Part shown: positions 13,001 to 25,000 of the stretch, piece by piece
Position numbering within the stretch: position 1 is the stretch's first letter
How the letters are laid out: each line of letters begins with the position of its first letter
DNA from: Monarcha castaneiventris obscurior
Taxonomy: Eukaryota > Chordata > Aves > Passeriformes > Monarchidae
Direction of reading: 5' to 3'
NCBI GenBank assembly: GCA_026261815.1
Contig: JAMPIT010000484.1
Coordinates: 12,064,501-12,128,500, forward strand
DNA: 64,000 bases
Translations under genes and position numbers: made by a program
The notes under the pieces: generated by a model
The model's database searches: none
The model's input: only the letters and a program-made list of their open reading frames with translations
Told to the model about the DNA's origin: nothing

Positions 13001-16000
13001 TGCCCTGTATCTCACCTGTGCTCGCAGTACTGCCCAAAGAAGTTCCCACTGCACTCGCACACGTAGCCCAGGGGTGAGCCTGGCTTGCGGCGACACACCG
13101 ACTTGTTCTTGCAGGGGTTCAGGTGACACACATCCACACAGTCCCCTCCGTAGTACCCTGAGGTGTGGACACAGAGCACCATGTAAAGCAAATAGCTTCT
13201 CCCTGAGACATGCTCGAGTACCGAGGAGTGAATTCAGGGGGCTCAGGAGGGATTCTGCCCTCCAGAAAAATTGCCGAGTGTCTGATAGGGATGTGACTTG
13301 TCCAAGGCATGGACAGGAGAGCAGTCACAGGCCAGGAGGGGGTCACAGCGGGAGAGGAGAAGATAAGCAGGCACAAAGAGCAGAGCAGTGGCAGGGTGCT
13401 GCAGGTCCTACCTGGCTGGCAGACACAGGAGTAGCTCTGCCACTCATCCTTGCAGATGCTGTTGGCTGGGCAGGGGTTGGAGTCGCAGGGGCTTGGCACA
13501 CTGCAGCCAGCCTCCACCCGCAGGGCATGGCTGGGCTTGGGCAGCACGGTCCCGGTGACGCTGTCACCCAGGCGCACACCCTGCAGTGCAGGTGACAAAC
13601 TCACAGTGAAGCCAGGACAGACACATGAGGCTCCAGCTCTCCTGCCTTCCACAAACCCCCAGCAGCAGCCACTCCACATCCTCCCTGTTTAATGCTACCC
13701 CACGGCACCTCAGAGCCTTGAATGCCCAGAGGAAGAGTGGCACCAGCAGGATGAATGCTGGCAGCAGTTGCCAGACTTGCATTTCCAACTCTCCACATAA
13801 CAGACCCGCTGAAAAGGGAAGGCTCAGAGCAATGGACTCACCTGTATACAGCCCCTCAGCCCATTCTGCACCTCGCCAGAGCCCAGGACTCCCCCCACAT
13901 GCAGGTGTTTCACCTTCAGGCCATGCAGTTCATTTCCCACAACCACCGTGTCCTGCAGAAGGGAAGGGAGTAACATGACGCAATGGGCACCAGCCCTGTC
14001 CCAGCCCTCTCAGGGGGTGCAGAGGCACAGCCCCACCTGTGTTTGCCAAACATCACCCATAGTTCCTGTCCTGGTGCCAGGGTTTTAAGCAGCACCTACC
14101 TGGTAGAGCCCAAAGTCCAGGGTGAGGGTGATGACATAGCGTGAGTCTCGCCCGCTGTGGACGTCCCGCAGCTCCAGCTGGAGGTCGTGCCATTTCCCAT
14201 CACTGAGCTGCAGCTGGTCCAGGAGGAGGCTGGTGCTGCGCCCGGACCCCCTGCTCACCATGAAGGAGAGCAGGCCCCCAGCCAGCTGCAGAAAGGGAAC
14301 AGCAACACCAGCAGTGAGCAAGACCTCATCAACTCTGGCTGCTTCCAGCCTAGCCCCCATCGGAGCATGGGGAGGGGAACCCATCCCCGCTAGAGGCCTC
14401 CCCCTCCAACTACCCTCTGCTTGGGATGGAGCCAGCAGGGAGAACAAGGTCCCCAGGCTCTCCTGGGGCAGACAGCAGCAGAGGCTGGGCCATGGTGCTG
14501 TGGCTGAGGCCGGGGCCATACCTGGCAGAGCAGGGTGGTGTACTGGCCTGCGTGGGCCTGCAGCAGCACCCCATCCTGCTGGCGTGTCCGAAACGCCAGC
14601 CCCAGGTACCATGGCACTGAGATCTTCACGTCCGTCTTGAAGTCCCAGGTCAGGACACTGTTGCCCTGAAAATAGTGGGCATGGTGCATGGCTGGAAAGG
14701 AAAGTGGAGGTGAGGAGAAGGGATGGGCACTTCAAGGGAGCACTAGATGCAGGGACAGCAGAGTTAGTTCATCTCACATGGATCCATTACTCTGCTTCCA
14801 CAGCAACCCCAGCACAGCCTTGCACACATCCACCCTGCCCGTGCCCAGCAGTGCCCACTCACTCACCATGGCGGCAGTCTTTACCCCCAAAGCCCACAGG
14901 ACACAGGCAGGAGTAGGTCCCCCAGCTGACAGAGCAGGTGCCTCCGTTCTTGCAGGGGCTGGAGTCGCAGAACGTGTGCTTGGCATGACAGCCTGGAGGT
15001 ATCAAAGTCACCTGTATCAGCCTCAACCAGCTCGCCACCTCCCCCCAGCCCATATGGAAAGGCACTGCTGCCTGCTGGCCTTTTCCCTGGCTGCCAGAGG
15101 GGCAAGCCCAGCTGCTCAGTCACTCCACACAGACCCTGCCTGCTCAGTGATGAGAGTTAAGGCTGTTGCTGCTCCTTATGCCAGAACAAAGATACTGTAG
15201 AGCTGGACTGATGATCCAGCATCTCCCAGGTCAGCCAGCTGCCTTTGGGATCAGGGGACATTCCCAGAACATTAGCTGAGGTGGGAATTGGATCATTTAG
15301 GAGGACCTGAAGGCCTTGTTCTCCAGTGAGAAGCTGCTCAGCTCCAGCTGTGGTGCCATGATGCTGTTACAGCCCAGCAGCACCGCTGTGTGAGGAGAAG
15401 CAATTCCCAGGGCAGGGGCTGGCAGGAGCAGAGGTGCTGGTACCTGCAGCAGTTCCGTTGTTGGCGATGTAGGAGGCCAGGTCGATGCGTTTGCTGTCGA
15501 TGAATAGGTCTCTCATGCATCCCACAAAGTCCCGGTGAGTGATGGGGAAGTTTTCCGGCAGGTTGGGGACCCCCCCAAGGAGCAAGGGACCTGTGAGGTC
15601 CAGGGACCTACAGAATCAGAAGCCCAGGGCTTTAAGAGGTACAGCAACCTCACACTGGCCCAGCCAGCTCCCCAGTGCATGGGGCTTGGGAAGCAGACAT
15701 CCTCAGGGCCAGGCACACACAGCCAAGGTCCCAGGTATGAAGGCCTGGCTCCTCAGGAGACCTCTCCCCACCGCAGCAGTTCCAAGGAACTCACTTTTTC
15801 GAGCTGGTCTGCACACCTTCTGCAGCACAGGAGTAGTTCCCAATCTCGCTGCCAAACTGCAGGGCCACTGAGGCATCACATTCATCTATTGTCAAGATGG
15901 CCACCTTGTCCTTGGAGGGGCCCTGCACCACCCCCAGGGTGCTGACCTTGGGCTGAAAGCAAATGCAGGGTGTCAGCAGCGCACATGCCCCAGACCCCAG

Positions 16001-19000
16001 CACCCAAGGGTTCACACAACAGCAAGGTAAGGCCTGAGCACAGCCCAGGCTCCGCTGTGCTCCTGGAGGCGTGAGCAATGCAGGAGGGAAACCTCCAGCT
16101 GAGCCCACCAAGCAGCACCAGAGAGGGACACGAGTAAGGACACCGCATAGAGTGCATTCCTGCAGCCTCCAAGCGCAGTCCTGAGTGTAAATCTGTCCCT
16201 GTACCCAGCTGTCTGCTCCACTGCATCCATCCCTGAGGGCTGAAAACCTCCTCTACCTTCTCTCCAGAGCCCTGGCCATGGGACAGAGCCAGAAAACAGG
16301 AGAGTCAGGGCTGCTCACTTGTGGGGAGAGAGAGCCATGAGTGTTGGGGACAGCTGGGGCACACGTACCTTGTTGTAGTAGTGGAGCTGCAGCGTGTGCC
16401 ACTGCCCATCACTCACACCCCCCGGCAGGTAGGGGCTCACCACCGTGCTGGACTCTCCTGAGGAGACAGGGATGATGGCAGGCTGAGGGAAGCCAGACAG
16501 CCCTCAGATGTTCCCACCCTTCCTGGGCACCAAGCCCACTGTGCTGCTGATGGCCTTGTGAAGCTCATAGTGACACAACAGGACACAGCAGCAGAGACAC
16601 CAACAGGGTTTGTCCTGCTCACAAACCGCACTCCTAAGCCCGGAGAGAGTCCTGAGACACACAGCTCATCCCCTGTGCTATCCATTGATGCTCACCAACA
16701 CTTCTCAACCCTGCTTCCCTTAGCACAGGCTCCATCCAGGGCAGCACTCTGCTCTCCCCACTCAGCACGGGCCTTTTCACAGCTCCCATGACACAAATTC
16801 CCCAACAGGCAGGGCCAAGCTTACCTGTGGAGTATTTCAACTGGACCTGCCCCTGGATGATCTCCACTGCCAGGAAGTCGTGCCTCTCATTCAAGCGCCC
16901 ATTGTAGAGCAGGAGGCCGCTGGGCTCCACAGTGCTGAACCTGGGGCAGAGGAGGAAGAGGGAGGGCAGGGTGTGTGCAAGGAGCACGTGGAGATCCCCT
17001 CTCTCCCGTGGCATGCACCAATATCCCAGCACAGTGACGCTAAGATCTGAGCACCGGGGCCTGGCATGGAGGAGAGAGCTGGCAGCAGCAAAGGGCAGAG
17101 GCACTGCAGGAAGGGATGAGCTGATGCCAGAGCAGATTCAGAGCCCTTTGGCTAAAGGTGCCAGGGCAGCCCCACAGGGAAGCATAGCAAGTAACACAGG
17201 GGTCTGGAGAGCATCAGGCAGTTCCCGGACTGGCCCAGCATACTGCACACAACAGCCACCAGAGCAGGGCCGGGTGAAGCAAGGATGCCGCCGTGCAGCG
17301 GAGGAAAGAGACAACTCACGAGAGGGCGAGGGTGAGGTGGAAGCGCTGGCGCAGGCCCCGGAACATGATGAAGGATCGCGGCGGGAAGGAGCGCGTGGAC
17401 ACCTCGCAGAAGGGCGTCTCAAAGCCGCCCGCCGGGCACTGGCAGCGGAAGCCGCCGTCGGCGCCGTTGGTGCAGGTGCCGCCGTTGCGGCACACGCCGG
17501 GCACGCAGCGCCCCGCACGGCTGTCCACTTCACACTTCTCGCCTGCGGGAGCAAGGCCACAGGGTTGGGACGCGTACACGGCAGCCACCGTGGGCTCCTT
17601 GCCTTGGGAATGCAGACCTCAGCCTGGATTCAGGACAGGGCAGCTGAGAGGAAGGTGTCTGTGGAGCAGCTGGGGGCCAGCAGAGGATATGACAACCCAA
17701 GGGGCTCCCCACAGTAGCCAGTGAGCTAGCAACCACTGCCAGCCCTGCACGAGCCACTGGGCTGGATGTGATGCCAGCTTGGGCTGAAGGGGCAACTTTG
17801 GATCCAGTACGGCATGGGAATGGGACAGGAGGGCACTGGCCACAGCTGGGCTGCACAGTCCTAAGGATGGAGAAGCAAGCCAGGGAAGTCCTGGTAATGC
17901 TGAGAGTGCCTCCTTGGGCCCTGCCACCACACAGACCTGGGACAGGCATATCAGTCCTGTCTCCGGGGTGTGGGGACAGCCCAGTGTCACTGAGCTCCCA
18001 TCAAAAGCCATAAAAATAGTACTGTGAGCCTCCAAACGCTGCATGCAGGAGCAAAAGCCAAGTGGGAAACAGCCACATGAGGGACAACAAATACCCTCAC
18101 ACCTTGCTGGCACGGGTAACAGGGATGCCCCACGCCCGCTCAACAGTGCAGGGCCTTTGTCAGCCCCTTTTCCCGTGCTATCCCCACAGCACCCAGGGAA
18201 CCACTCAGCTGCACTCCTACGCCCCGGGCCCTGCTCCCATTACTTGCTCCGTGATACACAAGGAGGATGAGGAGACAGCATGAAGTGACAGGCAAATGAG
18301 CTCATTAACCCTTCTGCTAATGGCTGTTCACGCTTCAAATGCTGGGGGTTAATTACCACTGACTCTGCTTATCTCACCAGGAGCCACCAACAGGAGAGCT
18401 CCAGGCAGCCATCTGCTGCCATGCTCCCTCCTGGCAGCGAGAGCAAGGCAGGGGATCCCTCCTCAGTAGCCACAGGCCACCTCCCCTCACCCCCCAGTTG
18501 CCAGTTCTCCACAGCCTGTTGGGAACTTGTGGCAACAAGACACTGGCTGGACTGTGAATTCCCCTCCAGCACCCCCAGCTAGGACCAGATCTGCCTGGAT
18601 CAGATCCTGCCTGGTGGGGCACCTAGGCCCGGCCTCCCCTTCTGTTCTGGGTGGGTTGCAGCTTAGCCACTGCACATGGGGCCAGTGTGGCTCCACACCT
18701 CTGCCAGACCAGCTGAAGACTGGCACAGGCTGAAACCAGCAGATGGACTCCAATGGTCCCAGAGCCCATCACCCTCCCAGCACGGAGCACAGCCGAGAAA
18801 CCTCCTGTGCCCAGCCCAGCACAGCCCAGCTTAGTCCTCCTGCTCTGTGAAAAGGGGAGGGAAGTGATGGCCAGGGTCCCCAAGAGTCCTCCATGCCAAC
18901 TCCCTACAAGACAGATTTCTATGGCAACCCCAGCCCTGCACATGCGGCACCATGGAAACACAGAGAGCTGGGAGCAGAGCCGGACCTCTGCGGACACAGA

Positions 19001-22000
19001 GAGGCTCTGACACCCACTGCCCTGCTGGGAAGAGCACCTGCCATGGTGACAGCAACGCCAAGGGACCCGCCCGCCTGCCCCCGGGGCCCCAGCCCAGCAC
19101 TCACCGCTGAAGTGCTGGCGGCAAACGCAGGTGTATCCCCCCTCCTTGCGGGTGCAGATCCCCCCGTTCAGGCAGGGGTTGGAGTAGCACAGGTTGATCT
19201 CCGTTTCGCAGTAGTCCCCGGTGAAGCCCTGGGGACAGCGGCACCGCAGGCCGGTGATGGGGTGGATGGGCCGAAAGAGGGTGGAGTGGGAGGCGATGAA
19301 GGGGGCGGAGCTGTCGAACTTGAGGACGGAGATGCACTTCATGTAGTTCTGGCAGGGCTCCCGCAGGCACACGTTGTCGTCGAAGGGCAGCACCTCCAGC
19401 ATGGAGGCGCCCGTCAGCACCATGCGCTTCATGTACAGCTGCTCCTGCAGCTCCTCCGAGCTGAAGTAGCGCCCGCCCCGCGGCGCCAGGGCCGAGAAAC
19501 TGACGTTGAGCACCGTGCCACCCACATCCGTGTCATTCTGGATGTTGAAGATGAAGATGTCCTCCTTGGGGGTCGCAAGCACGGTGGCCACTCCTTCCAG
19601 GAAGGTGGACAGCAGCGGGGAGAGGAACCGCTCCTGCCACATGTTCTCCAGCCGCACCGTAATGCTGTTGGCCAGCATCTCCTCCGTGATGATAATCACC
19701 CGCAGGACGCACTGAGCTGTCACGCTGTGGATCCCATCTGTTGGGGGAACAGGAACACGCTGCAGGTCTCTGCCTGCTGCTTGGAGGGTCTCCTCCCTCC
19801 CATCCCAGGGCAGAGCCCTGCACCCCAGTGTGGCCCCCAACAGGTCTGAGTCCTTGGCTAAGGAAGCTTGGAGCCACAGCCCTGGAGGCTAGCAGGGGGC
19901 CGGCCACCTGGGATGGAGGGGGAGTGGCCGGTGTGGCTGCACCTTCTCCCTCCCATCAAGTTCTCCACTGAGAGAACACTCAGGTTTTCTCCTTGTCCTG
20001 AATCTCGGCAGCAAACTGAGCTCTCAGGAACAAAGGTGCTCAGGAACAGAAGGAATTCCCAGCAGGAGGTCTGGTGAACACAGGAGCTGATGCCAGGGCC
20101 TGGGGTGTTTTGCTTCCCTGCTGCGCCCTGGCTGCCTCCCCCATGCTGCCTTTTCCTGCGCTCTCCTCCTGCCATTTCCTTCCTCTCTCCTCCAGGCTCT
20201 CCCAGGCTTTTGTGCTGGTCTCCGTGCTTCCCCCCTTCTCACCATCTGCTCCGCATGTCTTCTTCTCTCAGCCCATCTCTGGTTTGTTTAATTCTTTTTA
20301 ATCTCTATTTTCCTCGGAAACAAACTCCTTCCCTTTGGGACCCCACACCACACGAGCAATCTCCCAGGCAGGAGCAGAGGAGTGCAGGGACACTCGGAGC
20401 ATGTCTGCCTGCTCTCTCCCAGCACCTTGGCCAGCAGCAGCAGCACACCCATCGCACATCGGGTGTGCTCCCAGACAGCAGCTCAGGCTGCAGGGGCACA
20501 GGCAGCACAGCACAGCCCAAATGGGCAATGGTGCAGCTTCCATTCCGGCAAATCTGTGATCACGGGCCCCTGCCTCACCCCACCTACCCAACTCCCAGAG
20601 ACCCAATGGATCCTGATACCCCAGGATACCCCAGACACCTCTGCTAGCAGCTTTGGCTTGGGCAACCAGCTGGGAGAAGCCTGTCTGCTGACCCCCTGGA
20701 GGATGCCTCCTCTCACCTGGCCCTGCTCTTCTGGGCCTCCAGCACAGGCTCCAGCAGACAGACCCAGACTTCAGCATGGCAAAGCAAGACTGTGCCAACC
20801 TTGGTGGCCCCAGAAATGCTCGATGGGGCTCATCAAGAACCTCACTGCTCTTGAAATGAGGCAATCCATCTTCCAGCCCACTGCCAGCACCCTAATGCTG
20901 GTGCCCCATGGACATTAGCAGCATACAGCTGTCGCCTGCTGTTCCCATCTCCCACCCCATATTCACCAGAGAGCCTCAAACCCCCACACTTCCTTGGACA
21001 ACTGGCTCTCATCATCGTACTAAGACAACATTTACATCAGCACATCTCATCGGTGACTCCCATGACTAATCCTGGATCCCAAGCCCTGATGTAACCTCCC
21101 CTATGTGCTTCACGCCCTCCAACCCAGTGCAATGAGGCATGAGGAGCAGCAGGCTTCCTGGCACCCCCGTCAGCCCCACCCCTGAGGAGGACCAGGTGTG
21201 CAAATGCCAGCCACTCGCCCCTCATCCATGCCCCAGCTCCAAGCCTTATGTACAAAGCTGCCTTTACTGTTCTTCTCTTCCCATGGCTGCTGCGCTGCAA
21301 AGCCTTTTGATTTCTCTCAGCCCTGTTTGAAGTTTGCAGGGCAGGAGGATTTACAAAGTGAAACATCTCCCTTTCTTCCACCTCTCTCTTCTACTCTTCA
21401 GAAGGTGAAAGCTTTCTGGTGACCCTGCAAATTCCCGCGCAAGCAGCAGCCTGCACGCCAGGACTGGTGCTCTGGAGATAAGGCTGGCTCCAGGCTGGGG
21501 GAGCAGCACACCAGAACAGTCAGCCAGGAACTAACCTCCCGCAGGAAAGGGGGGCTGCTTCTCTCTGAAGTCAAACTGCTCCCACCCCACATGGAAGCAA
21601 GATGAGAAAGCACCCCTCTGGGTGACACCCTGCCCGCTCTGACACAGAGGGCAGCACGAGCAGCAGCAACAAAACAGCTCCATCCAGCACCTGGCTGGAC
21701 ATGCTGGGGGATCTAGGCCTGCCTGGGCTCAGGGCAAGGAACTGGCATCATCACCTGCATTCCCCAAGGCACATTCTCTCTGCAAGAGGCTCACAGGGTA
21801 CCGAGACCCCCCCAGACCTTGAGAGGCAGGAGTGAGAGGAAAGCCACAAGCCACACTTGGCATAACATGCTCCCCAAGCCACCATCAGCCTGGCATCCCT
21901 CCCTGAGGAACCACCTGGTGAGACAGTACCCCAGGATGCCATAACTTTGCCACCAACTCCCTTTTCAGCACACAGCTGGGTCGTGTCCCTGCTCCCTCTC

Positions 22001-25000
22001 CTCTCCCTTTGTCCCCTCCTTGCAATTGGCCTCTCTGGTCAAGGCAAGCATGAGCTCAGCATGAGCCCAGCTCCCTCCCCTCTCCTCTCCTCAGCTCATA
22101 GTTCACCCAGAAGCAGCCACGAGGCCCTGGGGACAGCTCTCACTCTCCCCAAGGGCTGCTCAGTGCCCAGCAATAGCCAGGCAGGCATCTGCCTGATTTA
22201 TGGCTGTTATTAGGCCTTGGCTGACACGATGCTGAGTCTTGGAGCAGTCTGGAGGCCAGCAATGCCTCACAGGAGCAAGGAGCCTGTGCCTGGGGAAGAA
22301 AGTGAGCTGGAGGGTACCTGATGCCTTTGGCATTGCCAAGCCCGCGGCAGGAACGCCAAGCATCCCTTTCCCAGTCCCCTACAGCAGCGTGGAGCTAGGC
22401 CTGGCCCCACAGCCCTCCTCGGTAAGCTCTCCTGTAACACTGTCCCACCTCAGCATCACACCCAAGGCTGTCTTCCCCCCCTGCTCCATGCAAAGGGAAG
22501 CAGATGGTTAAGAGAATGACCTGCTGCAAATGGGGAAAGAAAAAAAATAAAGCTACCAGAAGAAAGCCCAAAGCTGGCTGGAGGCACTGACCCCCCATGG
22601 GAGGTGTTTTAATCACGAATGCTCAGCCTTTCTGATTAAATCCTGTGGCTAGAGAGCTGGTGCCTGGTGAATATTCATGCAGCAGAGTGAGGAGTCCTAG
22701 AAACATGGCTACAGGGAATGGAGCAAGGAAAAGGGACAAGGGGCTCTAACCCTTGTGCTGGACAGCACTGGGCCATTGTGTTTGCAATTCCAAGACTGAC
22801 AAAAGCAACAAAGCTAAAGAAGAGATCTATGTCCTCTTCTGGGTGGCAGCAACAGCACCCAAGAGAGCAAAAGCCTGCAATGGCCACCCCAGACACAGCA
22901 AGGGTGCTCTGGGGACAGACAGGGTGGCTTTCATGTTTGCAGGTGAGGAGCAGTAAAACAACTCCAGACAGAGAAGTCAGAAAAAGAGATAGGTGTGAGT
23001 ACTGTGAACATCCCTCACCGCTGCTGAAGGGCTTTGGCAGACCTCTCAACATTTTGATAATACTTTACCAGTTAAGAGATCTTGAAAGTACATCAGGCTC
23101 CCATCACCTAGCACAGAGGACAAATGTCATTGTCCTGCAGCTGAGCCTCCACCCTTACCACCAAGCCCAGAGAAACCAGTCTGAAATGGTTTAAAGTCAA
23201 CATGATGTCAGCCTCTTACACTGCCCCAATTTCACAGTGCTGCTGGCCAGGGACACAGCCCTTCCATCCTGCTGTCCTGCATTCTCAGAAGCCAAGAGCA
23301 CATTTTAGCAGCCAGAGGTGTCCACACACCTATGAGAAGCTGGGGTCAGTTTTGGGGCTATCAATCCCACTGGAAAGGCACTGGGTTTGTGATGGCCCAA
23401 GTCTTCTGCCTCCTACAAGGGGCTGAGCTAAGAATACACACAGCTCAGAAGCAGGCAAAAAGGCCCCTTGCTCAGTGTTTTAGGGGGATTCACCCTCCCT
23501 CAAATGGACCATAAAGACAGGAAAGCCACTCCCTCCTAGGATGGTGACCCTTGGGGCACCCACATATGTGCTACTGCTGCCTTCCAGCAGCAGGAAGGTG
23601 CTCTGGCACGGCGCAGTGTCCAGGGCAGACAATGCAGCCGGGTCTGAATGTCCTGGCTGCCAGCTCTGCAAACCCAGCCTCCCTCTGCTCGCAGCGACAG
23701 CACGGGGCCGGCGGAGCTGCCAGCTGGGCGGGGGGCTTCCAACAACAAAGACGGGAAAACCAAACTAGACTTCCACCTCCACAGCCAGTATCAAAGCCAA
23801 CAAAAGGCCCGTTTTCCAGTCTCACTTCCCTTGCCAGAACGGCTCTTCCCCTTCCATCTTCTCCCCTCCTTCTCGAGCACACCTCTCCCATTCTCCCTTC
23901 CCGCTGGAAGATGACGACATTCTAATTGCAAGGGCCCCCTTGCCGCGAGGCGGCTCGATACAGGACTTCAGGACGTGATTGTCTCCTGCCTTTGTGCAGG
24001 GTTAAGTGTGTGAGGAGGCAGGGCTTGCATAAATACACTGGGGCAAAAGCTGGAAAGGTCAAAACCACCCCCCACCTCCAGCAATGGGCATGTGTGCGCC
24101 TGCAGCCGCTCTCGGCCGGCCCTGCGGCTACAATTAGCCCCCACGGAGCCTCAGCCCACTGGCTGGCTGCTGCTGCTCATGCCAGATTGCCTTGAACAGG
24201 TATCCTTTTAAAGCCCTTGCTCCGTATTTTGAAAGAAATCCTCCTCTCACAGAATAAGCCAGATCAAGAGAGCTAAAAGGGAAGGCAGCTGGTAGCCGAT
24301 GGTCAGGGGAGCATCACAATTTGGAGTACGGCTCCCCAGGCACTCCCGGCAATTCAGTGCTTGGCCCCTCCAGAGAGGGCTCTTGCTCTCCCTCCCCCAG
24401 AGCCTCTCCACGCTTCAGCAATGGACAGATGCCTCCATTTCAGATCACGCCTCCACCAGCTAGGAAAGGCTGGTGGTGAAGGCAAAGCTCATGCTCTGAG
24501 AGCTCCAGGTCCAAACCCTGCTTGCTCACAGGCAAGCCCCTAGGTCCATTTTGTGCTGTCCTCAGCTGGGCTAGAGGGGACCCCAACACTGCACAAAGCC
24601 TCCCCTAGCTACTGCTAGCATCCGCATTTGGATACTCCAGCAACACACACTGTGCAAGAGTTCCAGGCACTGTGCTCAGGTTTGTCACAGCTGTCCCCTG
24701 CAACACTAAGCTGGCTGCAAAAAGGTGGCAGCAGGCTTTAGAAGCCACCCCACAAAGCGCAGGGGTTGGCAGGTGCCACAGCCAGCATCCCGACTGAACT
24801 GTTTGTTACTGGCACATGGGTGTTTAAAAGGGCTTCTTCTGCACTGAGCTCAATCCCTCCCTCCCTCCCGCGCGGAGCCAGGGAAGCGCTCGGTCCCGGC
24901 AGAGAGAAGAGCCACCTGGGCTTGGGAGCAAAGCAGAGTACCAGCTGGCCATCCTGGGAACACCTCCTTCCTGGGCCAGCACCCCATGGCACACAGCACA

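Larger units (their letters stand above)
1733..17319 (-). other. CELSR3 short introns over 300 bp
   Basis: Introns with no gene inside: 1733-2351, 2940-3574, 3702-4344, 4835-5363, 6167-6569 (holds a CR1), 7616-8110, 8295-8742, 8953-9688, 12402-12710, 14993-15443, 15953-16368, 16458-16824 and 16941-17319. Apart from the CR1 tails and the AC repeat in the intron just before exon 21, I see ordinary GC-rich intronic sequence with CAGG/CTG-rich character. Confidence 0.85.
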
